Positions 9,760-21,359 of a stretch of DNA of 64,000 bases are shown here, piece by piece. Positions within the stretch are counted from its first letter, which is position 1; each line of letters begins with the position of its first letter. Position numbers and translations under genes: made by a program. Below the pieces are notes generated by a model. It worked only from the letters and a program-made list of their open reading frames with translations, did not search any database and was not told where the DNA came from. The DNA is taken from assembly GCF_029784135.1 (NCBI RefSeq), contig NC_073746.1, positions 80,279,704 to 80,343,703 on the forward strand, given 5' to 3'. The DNA comes from Toxorhynchites rutilus septentrionalis. Its lineage: Eukaryota > Arthropoda > Insecta > Diptera > Culicidae.

Positions 9760-11300
9760 TTTTTAATGTTATTTTTGCATCGTCCGTAAATCGATTTGGA
9801 AAAAAACCGTCAGATCATTTGATAGATCTTTGAATAAGATGATACTTTTATCATAAGAAGTTCCAACAAGTTCTATTTCTCAATGATTATGTTAATATAT
9901 ATATTTGGTGGGTTTACTATTTCTCAGAGTTGTTTGAGAAAAATCGATTATATATTGATTCAATCAGGACTGTTTATGGTATTTTGTTCCATTCGTTCTC
10001 AATTACTTTCAGGTCTGGTGTATGGGTTGGTTATGCCATAACCTGACTGTTTCTCTCGGAAAACCATACCATAGTCCTTTTGCTTGCACGTATCGCAGTG
10101 ATATCATGCTAAAAGATAATTTTTTTAAAGAAAACCGCACCACTGTTTTCTCTCTATTCTATATTGATTCTCTTGACTATTTCCCGGTTGCATAACCAAA
10201 TTTCCTTCAACTGGAGAACCAATCCCAGTTCCGTTTCGTAAAAAAAATCCTTTTTTCGGTATCGTGCTTGAAAGACTTCAACAACACTGCACCGCCCTGC
10301 TGATTATGGATTATGGTAATTGATCAAATGTACTACTGAAAAGAAACTTGAATTTTTGGAGGGGTTATGTAATTACTCTAAATTTTTTTATGCCATATTA
10401 AATAATCATCTGAAAGTTTCTTTCGTGAATGGTTCCCAACGAATCGCTTATTAAATTACAAACAAAAAAAACTCTTCCGAATAGCATTTTCGTTTCCATT
10501 AAAAAGCATGGTAAAGAAACATGTTTTCAACACGTCAAAACGTTATTGATAGTCGTATCAATTCACATACAGTCGATACTTAACAAGTTGAAACAGTAAT
10601 CAAATTGTTGCAGTTACTATTGGAACAAACAAAGAAAAACCAATTTTACAAAAAGAAACTACGAAAGACAACCGTTTTTCGTAACCAGACAACTCAAATC
10701 TCATTCGAGGCGATTCTGCATCTAAAAACCTACTATTCTAACTAATCCATTATAATAATCAGCCTCAGATGTAATCATACTATTTGTCCACTTTTTCGTC
10801 CTGCGTTCGCTAAACTTTGAGTGTTGCTTAAACTCGACTCGAATTTACAAAAAGCGGTTGAGAACTGATCTCAACTTTTCATCCGAAACAACTGAAAAGT
10901 GGTGTCAGCAGACCAATTCCAGATTACATGATCACATTGACGTTACCTGGATATGATCAGATTTCCGAGGGAGGAAGTGACCAAACCTCATCATGCGACA
11001 TATAGAACTTTTTAATTTTCCAAAACTTGCACATTGGTGACAATTTCAAGAGTTTTAGGCAACATTATAATGACTTGGATTGTTGCCGGATGAATTGCCA
11101 ATCAAGCTTTTATTGGAGACATGAGAATTGCACGACTTATTTAAAATTTTGTATCCTCAATATTACACTAGAAAGTCAAAAAAAATATTAACCCCAAAAG
11201 CTGTGTTCTATAATTCTCCACTGATAATTTTCCAAACGAACGCTTACGGAAAATTTTCAACGAATGTTTTCCTAACGTTTTATGATCATAGTACAACTGA
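9760..11300. other. AT-rich non-coding stretch
   Basis: No repeats shared with the rest of the window and no coding signals were recognised. ORFs are short and compositionally ordinary for AT-rich DNA. Confidence 0.4.
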
Positions 11301-11308
11301 TCATAGTA

Positions 11309-11724
11309 GTACAAACTTCGATATAACGTACCCTCGATATAACGTCACTCGATATAACGTACACATTTCCAAAGCGTAAAGGAAAAAAATTTCAATGTAT
11401 TTTTTTTGATAGAACAATGAATTATTTTTATTGTGATGCTAAACAAGTTTTGTACCTTCAATCAATTCCGAAATACAGCTGGTTTTGTGATTCCGGATTC
11501 TAAATGAATCAAGCTTTAATCAACAGTACGAAAGGAAACATCATGAGAAAGGCTGGCTTCGTCTTCTGATTGAAGTTATTTATTAACTTTACTAAAACAG
11601 CAACACAATAATGTAATATAAACTACGTTTGTGAGTACTTTATTATGCTTCGATATAACGTACAATTCGATACAACGTACAATTTTGAAAGTGAAATGTA
11701 CGTTATATCGAAGTTTACTTGTAC
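11309..11724. mobile_element. MITE with CGATATAACGT terminal repeats
   Basis: The left end reads GTACAAACTTCGATATAACG followed by two further CGATATAACGT copies. The right end, reverse complemented, reads GTACAAGTAAACTTCGATAT and carries additional inverted TCGAT(A)AACGT copies. The roughly 415-bp interior is non-coding. Repeated GATATAACG motifs at the ends are typical of pogo/Tigger-like DNA transposons; that assignment is inference. TA dinucleotides flank both ends. Confidence 0.75.
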
Positions 11725-12114
11725 CGGTTCTGGTTTTGAAATTAAGGGGTATGAATAAAATAGGAAATTTCGGAAAGAATTGATTATTTCTGAAAATCGG
11801 GATCTATTTTCCCCCGGTTTACGGTACATACTTTAAATTTTTACAACCAGATAGATAGTCAAGATGTTCGTATCATTGGTGGATTCATTATTGAGATTTT
11901 AGTTGCACTCATAAGAATTTCGCACAAAAAAAAATAATGAAAATGTCATGCCAAGACTAATCAGGACTAATCAGACTAAAAATAGAGTAATAGAAGTCGA
12001 AACTTTAGGGTGATTTTTGAAATGCTGCAACTTCGTGAAAAATCAACGCGAGAAAACGAGATTATAAAAGAAATTCACCAGCCAATATTCATACTTACAA
12101 AATTATTTGAAAAA

Positions 12115-12440
12115 GTACAGAACATTTTCTAAAACACAACAAAAAACATGTTTTTTGCACTTTTTTTAAATCGATTTTACAAAATTAAATAATGTTTTTT
12201 TGTCAAAGTAACAAATCAACTTTATACAAAATTTATTGGAGTTATAAAAACTGCCTTTCGTTTTGTGGTGCGATCATTTTTATTGTATTATTCATCGACG
12301 AATTCGAAGGGATATTTCTTCATTCGAGCAAAAAAAAACTCGGTTTTGGAAGGTCCTACAGGAACATTGTAGGAATCAAATGAAAGCTATTTGATAAGGT
12401 TAATTGGATTTGCTATTAATTTAGTTGAAAAACAATTTTA
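12115..12440 (+). repeat. Dispersed repeat R5, copy 1
   Basis: Shares blocks in order with 18550-18870 and, more degenerate, 33960-34180: TTTCTAAAACAC, TTTTAAAACTGCCTTCCG-like, TGCGATGCGATCA-like, ATTCATC, GGTCCTAC and TTGGATTTGCTATT. Non-coding. Confidence 0.7.
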
Positions 12441-12449
12441 TATTTTTTC

Positions 12450-13375
12450 CTAATATATTTGTCCACTGCCTCTACGCACACCAATTTGTTCGTAAAATAT
12501 TCCAAAACTAGAAATTTAAGCTATAAAATGATGCATAGCTCATTTTCATGCGTTGGATTTTCACGACGTAACAGCATTTCACCAATCACTTAAAAATTTC
12601 GACTTCGCCCTATGTTCCTCTATTTTTTTTGTAGAGTTTAAATTTGTTCCTCTACCAAAAATATTCCTGATTTCTCAAACTTAAACTTAACTTAACTCAA
12701 AACTTTTAAAACCGCTTTCGACTTCTACTTTTGGTAACGCATAAAAAGGAAAACAATGTTTGCGCATGATGCATAAATACAAAAGAATTTTACACCAGAC
12801 GGCATTAAACCTAACACTATGTATCATTTCATCGAGTCCCACCTTGTATTTGATGTTACGAACAAAAACCCAGACGCGGATATGGTGTTCTGTGTCCACT
12901 GTCAAAACTGTTATCTTTTCTGACTTGTTATCAAGGACCTACAATAGCTCAGCTGTTCGCTAGGCAGTTCCTGTCGAAGAATCTGCTGGTACTATACTTC
13001 AAACTTTGTTAAATTTCTATTAGAAAAAATAAAAAAAATCTAAATCTTTGTTTTGAGATACAAAACTTTTTAATATTAAATTAAATTTTTGAATGAGATT
13101 TTTCAAAAATGCATTTAAAATGTTATTTTTCCTAAATTGTTGCTCGATTTTCAAACAACTTTGTTAAACGTCATTTTGAGCTACGATTTTTTGAAAGAAA
13201 AACCAATGATTTTGAATACACCCTTTCCAAAAATCAGTTTAATTTAAATTGGTCATATGATAATGAAAATTGTGGTTGCGGGTAGCTTCCATCATATATA
13301 CCAAGTTTTAACAAAATCGGAGAGGGTCAGGTCAGTGGTCGGTCGGTTTGGCGTGGAATTGCTCCATAAGAAATA
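12450..13375. other. AT-rich DNA, no gene recognised
   Basis: No coding signal and no clear repeat copies in the window. It ends at the 5' TC terminus of the Helitron-like element at 13376. Confidence 0.4.
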
Positions 13376-15506
13376 TCTATATATATAAAAATAGATTTCT
13401 GTTTGTCTATCTGTCTGATTCTTATGGACTCGGAAACTACTGAACCGATCAACTTGAAAATTGGTATGTAGGGGTTTTTGCAATACAAATGAAACACGAA
13501 TTTCTGTATTACTCGAGAATTATTCAAGCTAATGAAACCAAATTAGGCATATTGAGGTATTAGGTTGCAATAAATGTTTCTATGGTGGTTAGACTCTCCA
13601 CCCCCCTCTCTAAGGGGGGGCTGCCATACAAATGAAACAAAAATTTCTGCATTACTCGAGAATTATTCAAGAAAATGAAACCAAATTGGGCATATTGAGG
13701 TTTTAGGGTGCAATAAATGTTTATATGGTGGTCAGACTCTCCACCCTCCTCTCTAAGGGGGGGCTGCCATACAAATGAAACAAAAATTTCTGCATAACTC
13801 GAGAATTATTCAAGCAAATGAAACCAAATTAGGCATATTGAGGTATTAGGGTGCAATAAATGTTTCTATGGTGGTCAGACTCTCCACCCCCCTCTCTAAG
13901 GGAGGGCTGCCATAAAAATGAAACACAAATTTCTGCATTACTCAAGAATTAATCAAGCCAATGAAACCAAATTAGTCATATTGAGGTTTTAGGATGCAAT
14001 AAATGTTTATATGGTGGTCAGACTCTCCACCCCCCTCTCTAAGGGGGGGCTGCCATACAAATGAAACACAAATTTCTGCATTACTCGAGAATTATTCAAG
14101 CAAATGAAACCAAATTAGGCATATTGAGCTTTTGGGGTTGCAAAAAATGTTTCTATGGTGGTTAGACTCTCCACCCCCCTCTCTAAGGGGGGGCTGCCAT
14201 ACAAATAAAACAAAAATTTCTGCATAACTCGAAAATTATTCAAGCAAATGAAACCAAATTAGGCATATTGAGGTATTAGGGTGCAATAAATGTTTCTATG
14301 GTGGTCAGACTCTCCACCCCCCTCTCTAAGGGAGGGCTGCCATACAAATAAAACACAAATTTCTGCATACTCAAGAATTAATCAAGCAAATGAAACCAAA
14401 TTTGGCATGTGGTGGTTTAGAGTGCAATAAATATTTTTACGGTTGTGAAATACTCCTCCTCCTTTTCTTAGGGGGGGGGCTGCCATACAAATGAACGCAA
14501 ATTTCTGCATTACTCGAGAATTATTCAAGCAAATGAAACCAAATTAGGCATATTGAGGTTTTAGGGTGCCATAAATATTTCTATGGTGGTTAGACTCTCC
14601 ACCCCCTCTCTAAGGGGGGCTGCCATACAAATGAAACACAAATTTCTGCATTACTCGAGAATTAATCAACCAAATTAAACCAAATTTGGCATGTGGAGGT
14701 TTTAGGGAGCAATAAATGTTTCCATGATGGTAAGACTCTCCACCCCCCTCTCTAAGGGGGTGCTGTCATACAAATGAAACACAAATTTTTGCACAACTCG
14801 AGAAGTAATCAAACAAATGAAACCAAATTTGGCATATAGAGGTTTTAGGGTGCCATAACTATTTCTATGGTGGTTAGACTCTCCACCCTCCTCTCTAAGG
14901 GGGGCTGCCATACAAATGAAACCCAAATTTCTGCATAACTCGAGAACTAATCAAGCACATTTTGGGATGTGATGGTTTTTGGGTATGAGAAATGTTTCTA
15001 TAATGGTATAACACCCCTCCCTCCTCTGGAATGGAGAGGGGGTTCCATAAAAATATTTCACATATTTCAACCAAAAATATTCCAACCAAACATGATAATT
15101 GAAAATTTTCGGAAAACTCTGAAGGGAAAAGGGAAAATTCGGAAAATTAAATTCCCATATGTTCTACAATTACATAGTGCATAGTGCAAGTGCTGTTAGT
15201 CCATTTGATGTTTGCGCTAGCGAAATTGATGAAACGCACTCCTATATCTTCTTCTATCTATACCAAAAAATTGGATCGCCGGATGTGTTGATAAGAGCAG
15301 AACTCAAGGAAGGAATTGTCCGATTTAGGGCTGTCTTCATTCTATTATATTTTATTTTATATTTTTCTATTATATTTTCTGTATAAAACATTTATTCCAT
15401 GTAACGGAGAAACATGTTATTTGCAAGTGGTTGAAAAATCTTGAACGTGAATTGTGTCTGAAAATAATAAAATTTTGGGCGGGACGAAGTTTGCCGGGTC
15501 AGCTAG
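13376..15506 (+). mobile_element. Helitron-like non-autonomous element H1
   Basis: Begins TCTATATATATAAAAATAGA after an A, with a CTGTTTGTCTATCTGTCTGA tract and CTCGGAAACTACTGAACCGA close behind. It ends GACGAAGTTTGCCGGGTCAG then CTAG. TC and CTAG termini without terminal inverted repeats or a target duplication are the hallmarks of rolling-circle Helitrons. No Rep/helicase ORF is present, so it is non-autonomous. The middle (13560-15050) is a tandem array. The 3' 350 bp are shared with elements ending at 40159 and 51678. Confidence 0.75.
13560..15050 (+). repeat. Tandem array of about ten 143-bp units inside H1
   Basis: Each unit has ATACAAATGAAACACAAATT, CTCGAGAATTATTCAAGCAA, AAACCAAATTAGGCATATTG and a CCACCCCCCTCTCTAAGGGG hairpin. 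Hairpins fall near 13599, 13742, 13885, 14030, 14172, 14315, 14455, 14598, 14738 and 14881, giving a period of about 143 bp. The last units are more divergent. Each unit carries a C-run/G-run inverted repeat. Confidence 0.9.
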
Positions 15507-16028
15507 CGGACAATAAAAACACTTGAGAAAAACTTGGATTCTGTTTTCTTAATAATGGGTTGTATTTGTTTCTATAGTTTAATTTAAAAAATATATACAG
15601 CACCCTCTATCTTTAACAGAGCGCGCTATATTTTTTTCAATATTTTTCCTGCAAGCTGAGGTTTTTCTTCCATCCAAAATCTGAGGTATTATTTTTTTCG
15701 TTTTTGAATTATGATTTTTCAATGGCCTGTATAAATGATTATATACGTGTATTTATACATAACGTATATAACGATATTACAATGACGATACCCATATACG
15801 ACTTAATCCATCAATGGTATAGAACATAATGTTTTTTTTTTGCATTTTTTGCATTTTATACGATGCTATATACACATGATGCAGTCCTTGATTGATATTT
15901 TATGCGATTCCCGATATCATGATATCATGAAAAAAATATGAGCAACAGAAATAATCCGAGAGAAAAAAGCGATATGTCACAAGAAAAATGTTTTACAATG
16001 TTTTGTTACTCGCATTGAGGACGGTGAA
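15507..16028. other. AT-rich DNA, no gene
   Basis: Spacer between H1 and the SINE. Contains TATATACGTGTATTTATACA-like sequence and nothing coding. Confidence 0.4.
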
Positions 16029-16040
16029 TTAAATTACTCT

Positions 16041-16315
16041 TCTTGAATGGCGTTAACGTTCCCTACGGAACTTTTGCCGTCTCAACGAATGCATTATCTA
16101 GCGTCATTTATTAATACTTAGTTGAGATTTCTTATGCCAAATAACACGCCTTCAATGTATCCCGAGGGGCAAGCTCGAGAATACGCGTCACCACAGTGCA
16201 AGTCGAAGGAAATTACTCTGACGAAAAACCCCCCCGGCCAGAACGGGAATCGAACCCGAACACCCGGCATAATAATGTGAGACACTAACCACTCGGCCAC
16301 GGGTGTACTTGATTT
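16041..16315 (-). mobile_element. tRNA-derived SINE, copy 1
   Basis: On the minus strand the head reads ACCCGTGGCCGAGTGGTTAG (A box) and GGTTCGATTCC (B box), a type 2 pol III promoter from a tRNA ancestor. A non-tRNA body of about 200 bp follows (CGTCAGAGTAATTTCCTTCG, CACTGTGGTGACGCG). The element is flanked by a 12-bp target duplication, TTAAATTACTCT, at 16029-16040 and 16316-16327. The tRNA-like part does not fold into a standard acceptor stem, so it is not a functional tRNA gene. A decayed relative sits at 43345-43590. Confidence 0.9.
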
Positions 16316-16589
16316 TTAAATTACTCTCAAAACTAAATGAAGTTGAAGGACAAATATGTTCTGGTGTTTTATTCAATTAAATCCTTTTCTCTAAATAAAT
16401 ATCAATAACGCCTAAAAAGTACACAGCGCATGGTCTGTGATACTGTAATTCTTTTGAATCTGGACTCTTTTTCATAATATTCAATATCATACCAAAACCA
16501 TAACATTTTTCGCATATTGAATTAATGTGATTGATAGCTACTATTGTATCAATTTAGTGCAGTGTCAAAATTGTACCTAGCTGTTTATA

Positions 16590-17280
16590 GAAAAATGGCA
16601 AAAATCAAAACAAATATTTGTGTTTCACCTTTATTCGCACCTTCTCCCGACTCATGTCCAATCACTGTTCGTTAGACGCGCTACTCTTTCGTTTCAATCT
16701 GGCCGGCAGCAATATCTGCGTTTGTGGCCGAGGTTACCACGACATCGAACACGTTGTTTGGTCGTGTGAGGTGTATCTTGTTGCCAGATCGAATTTAGAG
16801 AACTCCCTTCGGGCTAGAGGAAGGCAGCCCAATGTGCCGGTGAGAGATGTGTTGGCTCGGTTAGACCTTGATTACATGTCCCAAATATATGTTTTCCTTA
16901 AATCTATCGATGTTCGTGTGTGATTTTCCTTATATCCTTATACCCTCCATTTCTTCCTTTGTGAGTAATTAGTCCGCTTGCGATAAACAGGAGAATGAAA
17001 TGTAAATTCACAATAGATGTACGAATAGATTAAAGAATTGAGTGTGTGTGATCATCAATATTGTAATAATTTCCTTATACCCCATCCTTTTCCTGAGAAA
17101 AATATGTCACCCTTCTAATCTCGAGTCCACCGCGAGTAATCGGCTTCTCACATTACTAACAATAGATTTAAGAAAATTGTTCATATATATAGTTTTAAAA
17201 ATATATTTAAGATTTCGGCTCCTTTAAACTTATGTTACTGACCCTGTAAAAATAAACGAATTTATAAAAATAAAAAATTG
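16590..17280 (+). mobile_element. 5'-truncated LINE, 3' end
   Basis: Contains the last about 100 codons of an ORF2, a UTR of roughly 350 bp and an A-rich tail (AAAAATAAACGAATTTATAA) near 17246-17277. The missing 5' part fits target-primed insertion with early termination. Confidence 0.75.
16618..16923 (+). pseudogene. LINE ORF2 C-terminus with zinc knuckle
   Basis: The 101-codon frame contains RLMSNHCSLDALLFRFNLAG followed by CVCGRGYHDIEHVVWSC, a C-x-C-x8-H-x4-C knuckle typical of the tail of APE-type LINE ORF2 proteins (Loa/Jockey/I-like) after the RT and RNase H region. The stop is TGA at 16921-16923. No ATG start is credible; the frame is simply cut at its 5' end. Exact clade is uncertain without a search. 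It cannot act alone. Confidence 0.75.
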
Positions 17281-17289
17281 TGTATCACA

Positions 17290-18540
17290 AACCCTTGTCC
17301 GGTATAGAAAGCACATTTAGTTGATGATTTTGAATCAGGACGGATCAAAGTAAACGATGAAATTTCTTATTGAAGCAGTTGCATAAGAGTGTCCGGAGTT
17401 CAAATCATGAACAAAAAATTGTCCGGATTTAACGATCACGACACAATGAAAAAAATTACCAATTTTGAGCAAATATAACAATATTTTGTGGGTTTACGTG
17501 ATTCATAACTTACATAAGAGCCTGTTTTATTCTATAGGAACCGAATTTTTATGCTATGATATGTCAATATAGTTGCTTTTCGTACGGATATTTGTTGTGG
17601 AACCACATTCCTGAATTTAGAGAAGCTTTAGGCTTCTGCTAAACCATTTGAATCCTGAATCATGTCGAAACATTGCTAGGATTCTTTGTGTTTGGAAAGT
17701 CATTGTTGTCCGAATATAGAGGCCGTGGAGACTTCCCCCTAGCTTTATCGATGAAAATTTTTGCGGTAAAAAACTTACTGAAAAAAAGTTTTCATATGGA
17801 AACAATTTCGTACTAAACGTAAATACAGTTATATACGTAACGAATGGATAGTTCGATACGCCACTCAGGCGCGCATAAATCGCTCACCCAAAATGCAAGT
17901 GCAGCGCTCGTTCCCCGAACACTACAGAGGGTGTTATTGAGTATGAATAAGCCTTTCGCGATTTCAAATATGTACTCCCTCTTTCCAGCTAGCGAAATTT
18001 CAGTACTCTTTCCTGATGCTGATGTCACACAAAACGGTTCTGCTCGATACAAAGAGCGAAAGAGCAAAATCACTTCGGAGGTTCGATGTTGTTTGAAATG
18101 AAATTTGTCGCACATAGCGGTGCATCATTGTTCGCAACTTCAAATCCAAGGTAGGAGACACCGCGTCGATTTCCATGCCGTCTGGTAGAGCTAGCTACTG
18201 TACTGTAATGCACACGTTTTTTTAAGCGTTATCTACCTTTGGTAATTGAAGTGGTTAAGAAATGTGGAATGATGGTGTGGGTCGAATAGATAAACACTCC
18301 ACAAAAAAATAGTAAAACAGAGTGCGAAGTCAAAATTTTGAAATTATTTTTGACATACATACATTCATATTTGATTGAACGAAAAGTGGTACTCCAATTT
18401 ACTCAAATTGATCGGCCATCTAATAAAAATGGCTATCGTATCGTTGGAATGTTCGTAGAGGTTTCAAGGATACACTTTTAGCCTAATGGTATTCACATGC
18501 TAACAGTAGAACTTACTGCAATATTTGCAAAATTACAAAT
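17290..18540. other. Mixed unique DNA, no gene recognised
   Basis: The less AT-rich part at 17840-18110 has overlapping ORFs on both strands (85 and 100 codons), neither with recognisable domains. No shared repeat was noticed. Confidence 0.35.
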
Positions 18541-18549
18541 TACTTATTA

Positions 18550-18870
18550 CTAATTTTCTAAAACACTACAAAAACACATTTCTCATCTCTTTTTCTCAAT
18601 GGATGTAGAGAACTAAGTTTATTTTCTTCAGCAAGGCATCAAATGAACCTTGTACACTTTGATACGTTTTTAAAACTGCCTTCCGATTTGCGATGCGATC
18701 ACTATTTATTAAATTATTCATCATCATAGACGAGGGGGTAATTTCCATTGATTTTCATCCAATCAAAAATATATCTGTAGTGAAAGGTCCTACTGACACG
18801 TTCTACGAATAAAATGAAATCGGATTGATGAGGTTCGTTGGATTTGCTATTGAATTAGTTAGTAAAAATG
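18550..18870 (+). repeat. Dispersed repeat R5, copy 2
   Basis: Colinear with 12115-12440, including CTGCCTTCCGATTTGCGATG and AAAGGTCCTACTGACACG. Confidence 0.7.
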
Positions 18871-18899
18871 TGTTTGTCCAAAAAAGCTTAGAAAAAACA

Positions 18900-19600
18900 G
18901 GAAAAAAAAATTTAAAAAAAATTGATGGCAAAATGTCTTCAAATTGCATTACTCGTCGAGATTTACAGTTATCTCGATTTTTTTTTCTGCAAAAAAAAAT
19001 TTTTTTTTTGGCGCTTTCGTTTTTCTGCCTGAAAAATCGATTTTCGAAAAAACATTTTTTTTAGATAGCTTTAAATCTCAACGTGTCATGCAATTTTAAG
19101 ATATTTGGCACTAAATATTTTTTTTTTTTTGAAAACCCCGATTCCCGGTGATCTTTCGGTTTTCAAGAAACTCAAATTTTAACGTCTGTGACACCAGTAA
19201 ATGAAGTCCGAATGAGCTAATATTTTGCATAGGGTATTTATTGTGCAAATCAACATTTCGTAGCAAGTTCCGAATGAAAAATCGAGATAACTATTTCGAT
19301 TGGCCCCCTAAACTTTTCGTTTCGTATTCCAAAAAAAAAAGTCCCAGAGTTTCGATTTTGGACAACAAAATTTTTTTCGAGATGACATAAGATATCGACG
19401 TTTCATGCCATTTGGCTTCAAAAATTTTGTTAAGGCATTTGGCATCAAAATTTTTTTTTCGAAAACCCCGATTCCAAAAAACTCAAACTTTGGCCGCTTT
19501 GCGCCACTCTCCGTTAAGTCCGATTGAGCTGAAATTTGGCATAAGGTGTTTTTTCGAGATGGTGTAAATTTTGTATAGGGTAACTTTTTGAAATTTTAGG
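18900..19600 (+). repeat. Dispersed repeat R3, copy 1
   Basis: Poly(T)-interrupted repeat with GAAAACCCCGATTCC twice, ATGACATAAGATATCGACGT and AAGTCCGAATGAGCT. Two internal subrepeats (19080-19270 and 19380-19560) are similar to each other. Related pieces are at 38850-38985 and 42430-42860. Non-coding. Confidence 0.65.
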
Positions 19601-19779
19601 GTCCATTTTTTCCCATACATTCATTGGCACCCAAGTGAATAGCCTTAGACGCAACCCACTGAATTTTGTTCCGAAAACTTATTTTTCCTACAGAAATGTC
19701 ATTGCTTTAAAAACCTATAGATTTCACGATTCTTATTTTTCCACCAACGGTTGGATACATAATATTAATTGTACCATTT

Positions 19780-21350
19780 CATCCCGTTTTCCACCTGCCA
19801 CCTATCATGGTTGAAGGCGATCTCCGTCGATGAGGAGGAAGGCGGCGATTAAAATCGAGCCTGATGTTTGAAACTATTTTCCGCTTGAATTGCGCGCTTA
19901 ATTATTTTAGCACATTGTTGATTATCAATTAGACGACCGGGCGGCGTGAAGTCCGCGACCACTTTAGCACAATGAAATCAGAACGCCATCGTGTGGAAAA
20001 CTGGTTCGCAAAATGGTGATGTCGCCCGGGTAGCGGAATTAATTCGTTACACTTTTGATTTGAAATAATTCTAATTTGCGCGTATAATTAGATGATTGCG
20101 ATCTGGCGATTGGTGTGTGTGTGTGTGCGGTGCAGCTGTGACGAAGACGCGTCTCATCGTCATCAAGCACATGAATTGATCACCTGCTTTGGAAATTATA
20201 ATTTATAATGTTCCATCGCATTTATCACCGGCCTGGAGAAGAGCTCAATATCATTACGGCGTAAAAAGTAATGGTGATCAATAAGCCAACAAACAAAAAA
20301 ATATCTAGACGTATAATCGAGAGGATGACAAATATCACTCTATTATCGCCAACTATATTGAATGATTCCTACACAGCGCGACAATAGAGCTCATCATTCA
20401 TCCCTCTGCCTATCAACTTCCATCACGGTGGTGGGTAAAAAAAGCAGCTCCTATACCCCAGTAGACAACGTACATGAAAATACCCCACCAAGGGACGGAT
20501 GGCATCCTGTGTCTGTGGAAAAATAAAATTGAAAAAAAAGTGAAACAAGAATGAGAATGTGTCACATCATCCGGCTTAGGTCCCGCTGATGTTCGACCCG
20601 GTCGATCCGAAGCGTTAATATAATACTCAATTAAATCCGTGTCTTTATCAGCTTTCGCTCGGGCTACACGATATGACACTTGACAAACATGAGAATCGAA
20701 GCATCGGCGGTCAGGGTTGGGACGGCGTTCGATCAGACCGTACCGTACAACGGTAGTGTCCAGCGATGAGCGGAACCGTTCGGCAATCAACCACCGATCG
20801 CCCACATGATGCCCGCCCTTTGAGTCCTGGCGAGGCGACGATCCCGCCTCTGGGTGCTAATCATATGATGAGTGATACCTATTTGCGCTGCCGCCCATTT
20901 TTTCATATCCCTCTCCACTTGCTGCTCGTTGCACAGCGTGACGGTACTATCCGCCCTTGAGTGCGCTTCTAAACCACTGCCAGGGACATATGACACATGT
21001 TCCCTACACACACAGACTTACATTCACACATACATACGCAGCAATGGGTTTTTGCTGGCATCAATCAGATACCCCCATTGAATATAGACTGTTGTTTTTT
21101 GTCTTCAAATTTTCCCTCAGGTTGATTGTGTTCTAGTCAACGGTTTCATCATCATCATTAATTTATTGGCACACTTGGTACTCGTCGCAACCGGTACCGG
21201 AGTGAAGTGGGTGCTCGTCTGTCGGCGCTCACACAAAAAAAAAGTTCCAGAGAAGGAGGATGAAAATGTCGAGCAGACTTAGAGCCAACTGGGGGAAAAA
21301 CTGTGCAAACCGAACAGAACAGTGTAATCCGAGATTGACATACGTTACAT
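19780..21350. other. Host-type unique block, possible regulatory DNA
   Basis: GC-balanced, repeat-free sequence rich in ATTA-type and CAAT/TTAAT blocks (TTATAATTTATAATGTTCCA near 20199). It holds a (GT)n run near 20113 and a 130-codon minus ORF (20413-20805) without recognisable domains. Such islands between transposons in a long intron are often conserved enhancers; this is inference. Confidence 0.35.
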
Positions 21351-21359
21351 GCTCTTGAT

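Larger units (their letters stand above)
8460..9760 (+). other. Host-type unique block around a candidate exon
   Basis: Less AT-rich sequence without repeat copies in the window. It contains the candidate exon at 8891-9045 and a GTC trinucleotide run at 9422-9450. Long ORFs at 9265-9684 (minus) and 9278-9556 (+) are explained by the low AT content and the simple repeat, not by recognisable domains. Confidence 0.5.

Noticed and set aside
13560..15050. CRISPR-like array
   Set aside because: The whole 143-bp unit is repeated, not a short repeat with unique spacers, and it lies between Helitron termini in eukaryotic DNA.
16234..16306. tRNA gene
   Set aside because: A and B boxes and a T-arm are present, but the acceptor ends do not pair properly, a SINE body follows directly and a target duplication surrounds the unit. 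It is the head of a SINE.
20413..20805. 130-codon minus-strand ORF
   Set aside because: No domain, no start context and no splice signals; long ORFs are expected in this less AT-rich block.
21090..21125. Another recursive splice site at TTTTCCCTCAG|GTTGAT
   Set aside because: The acceptor is acceptable but GTTGAT is a poor donor, so it does not match the ratchet consensus.
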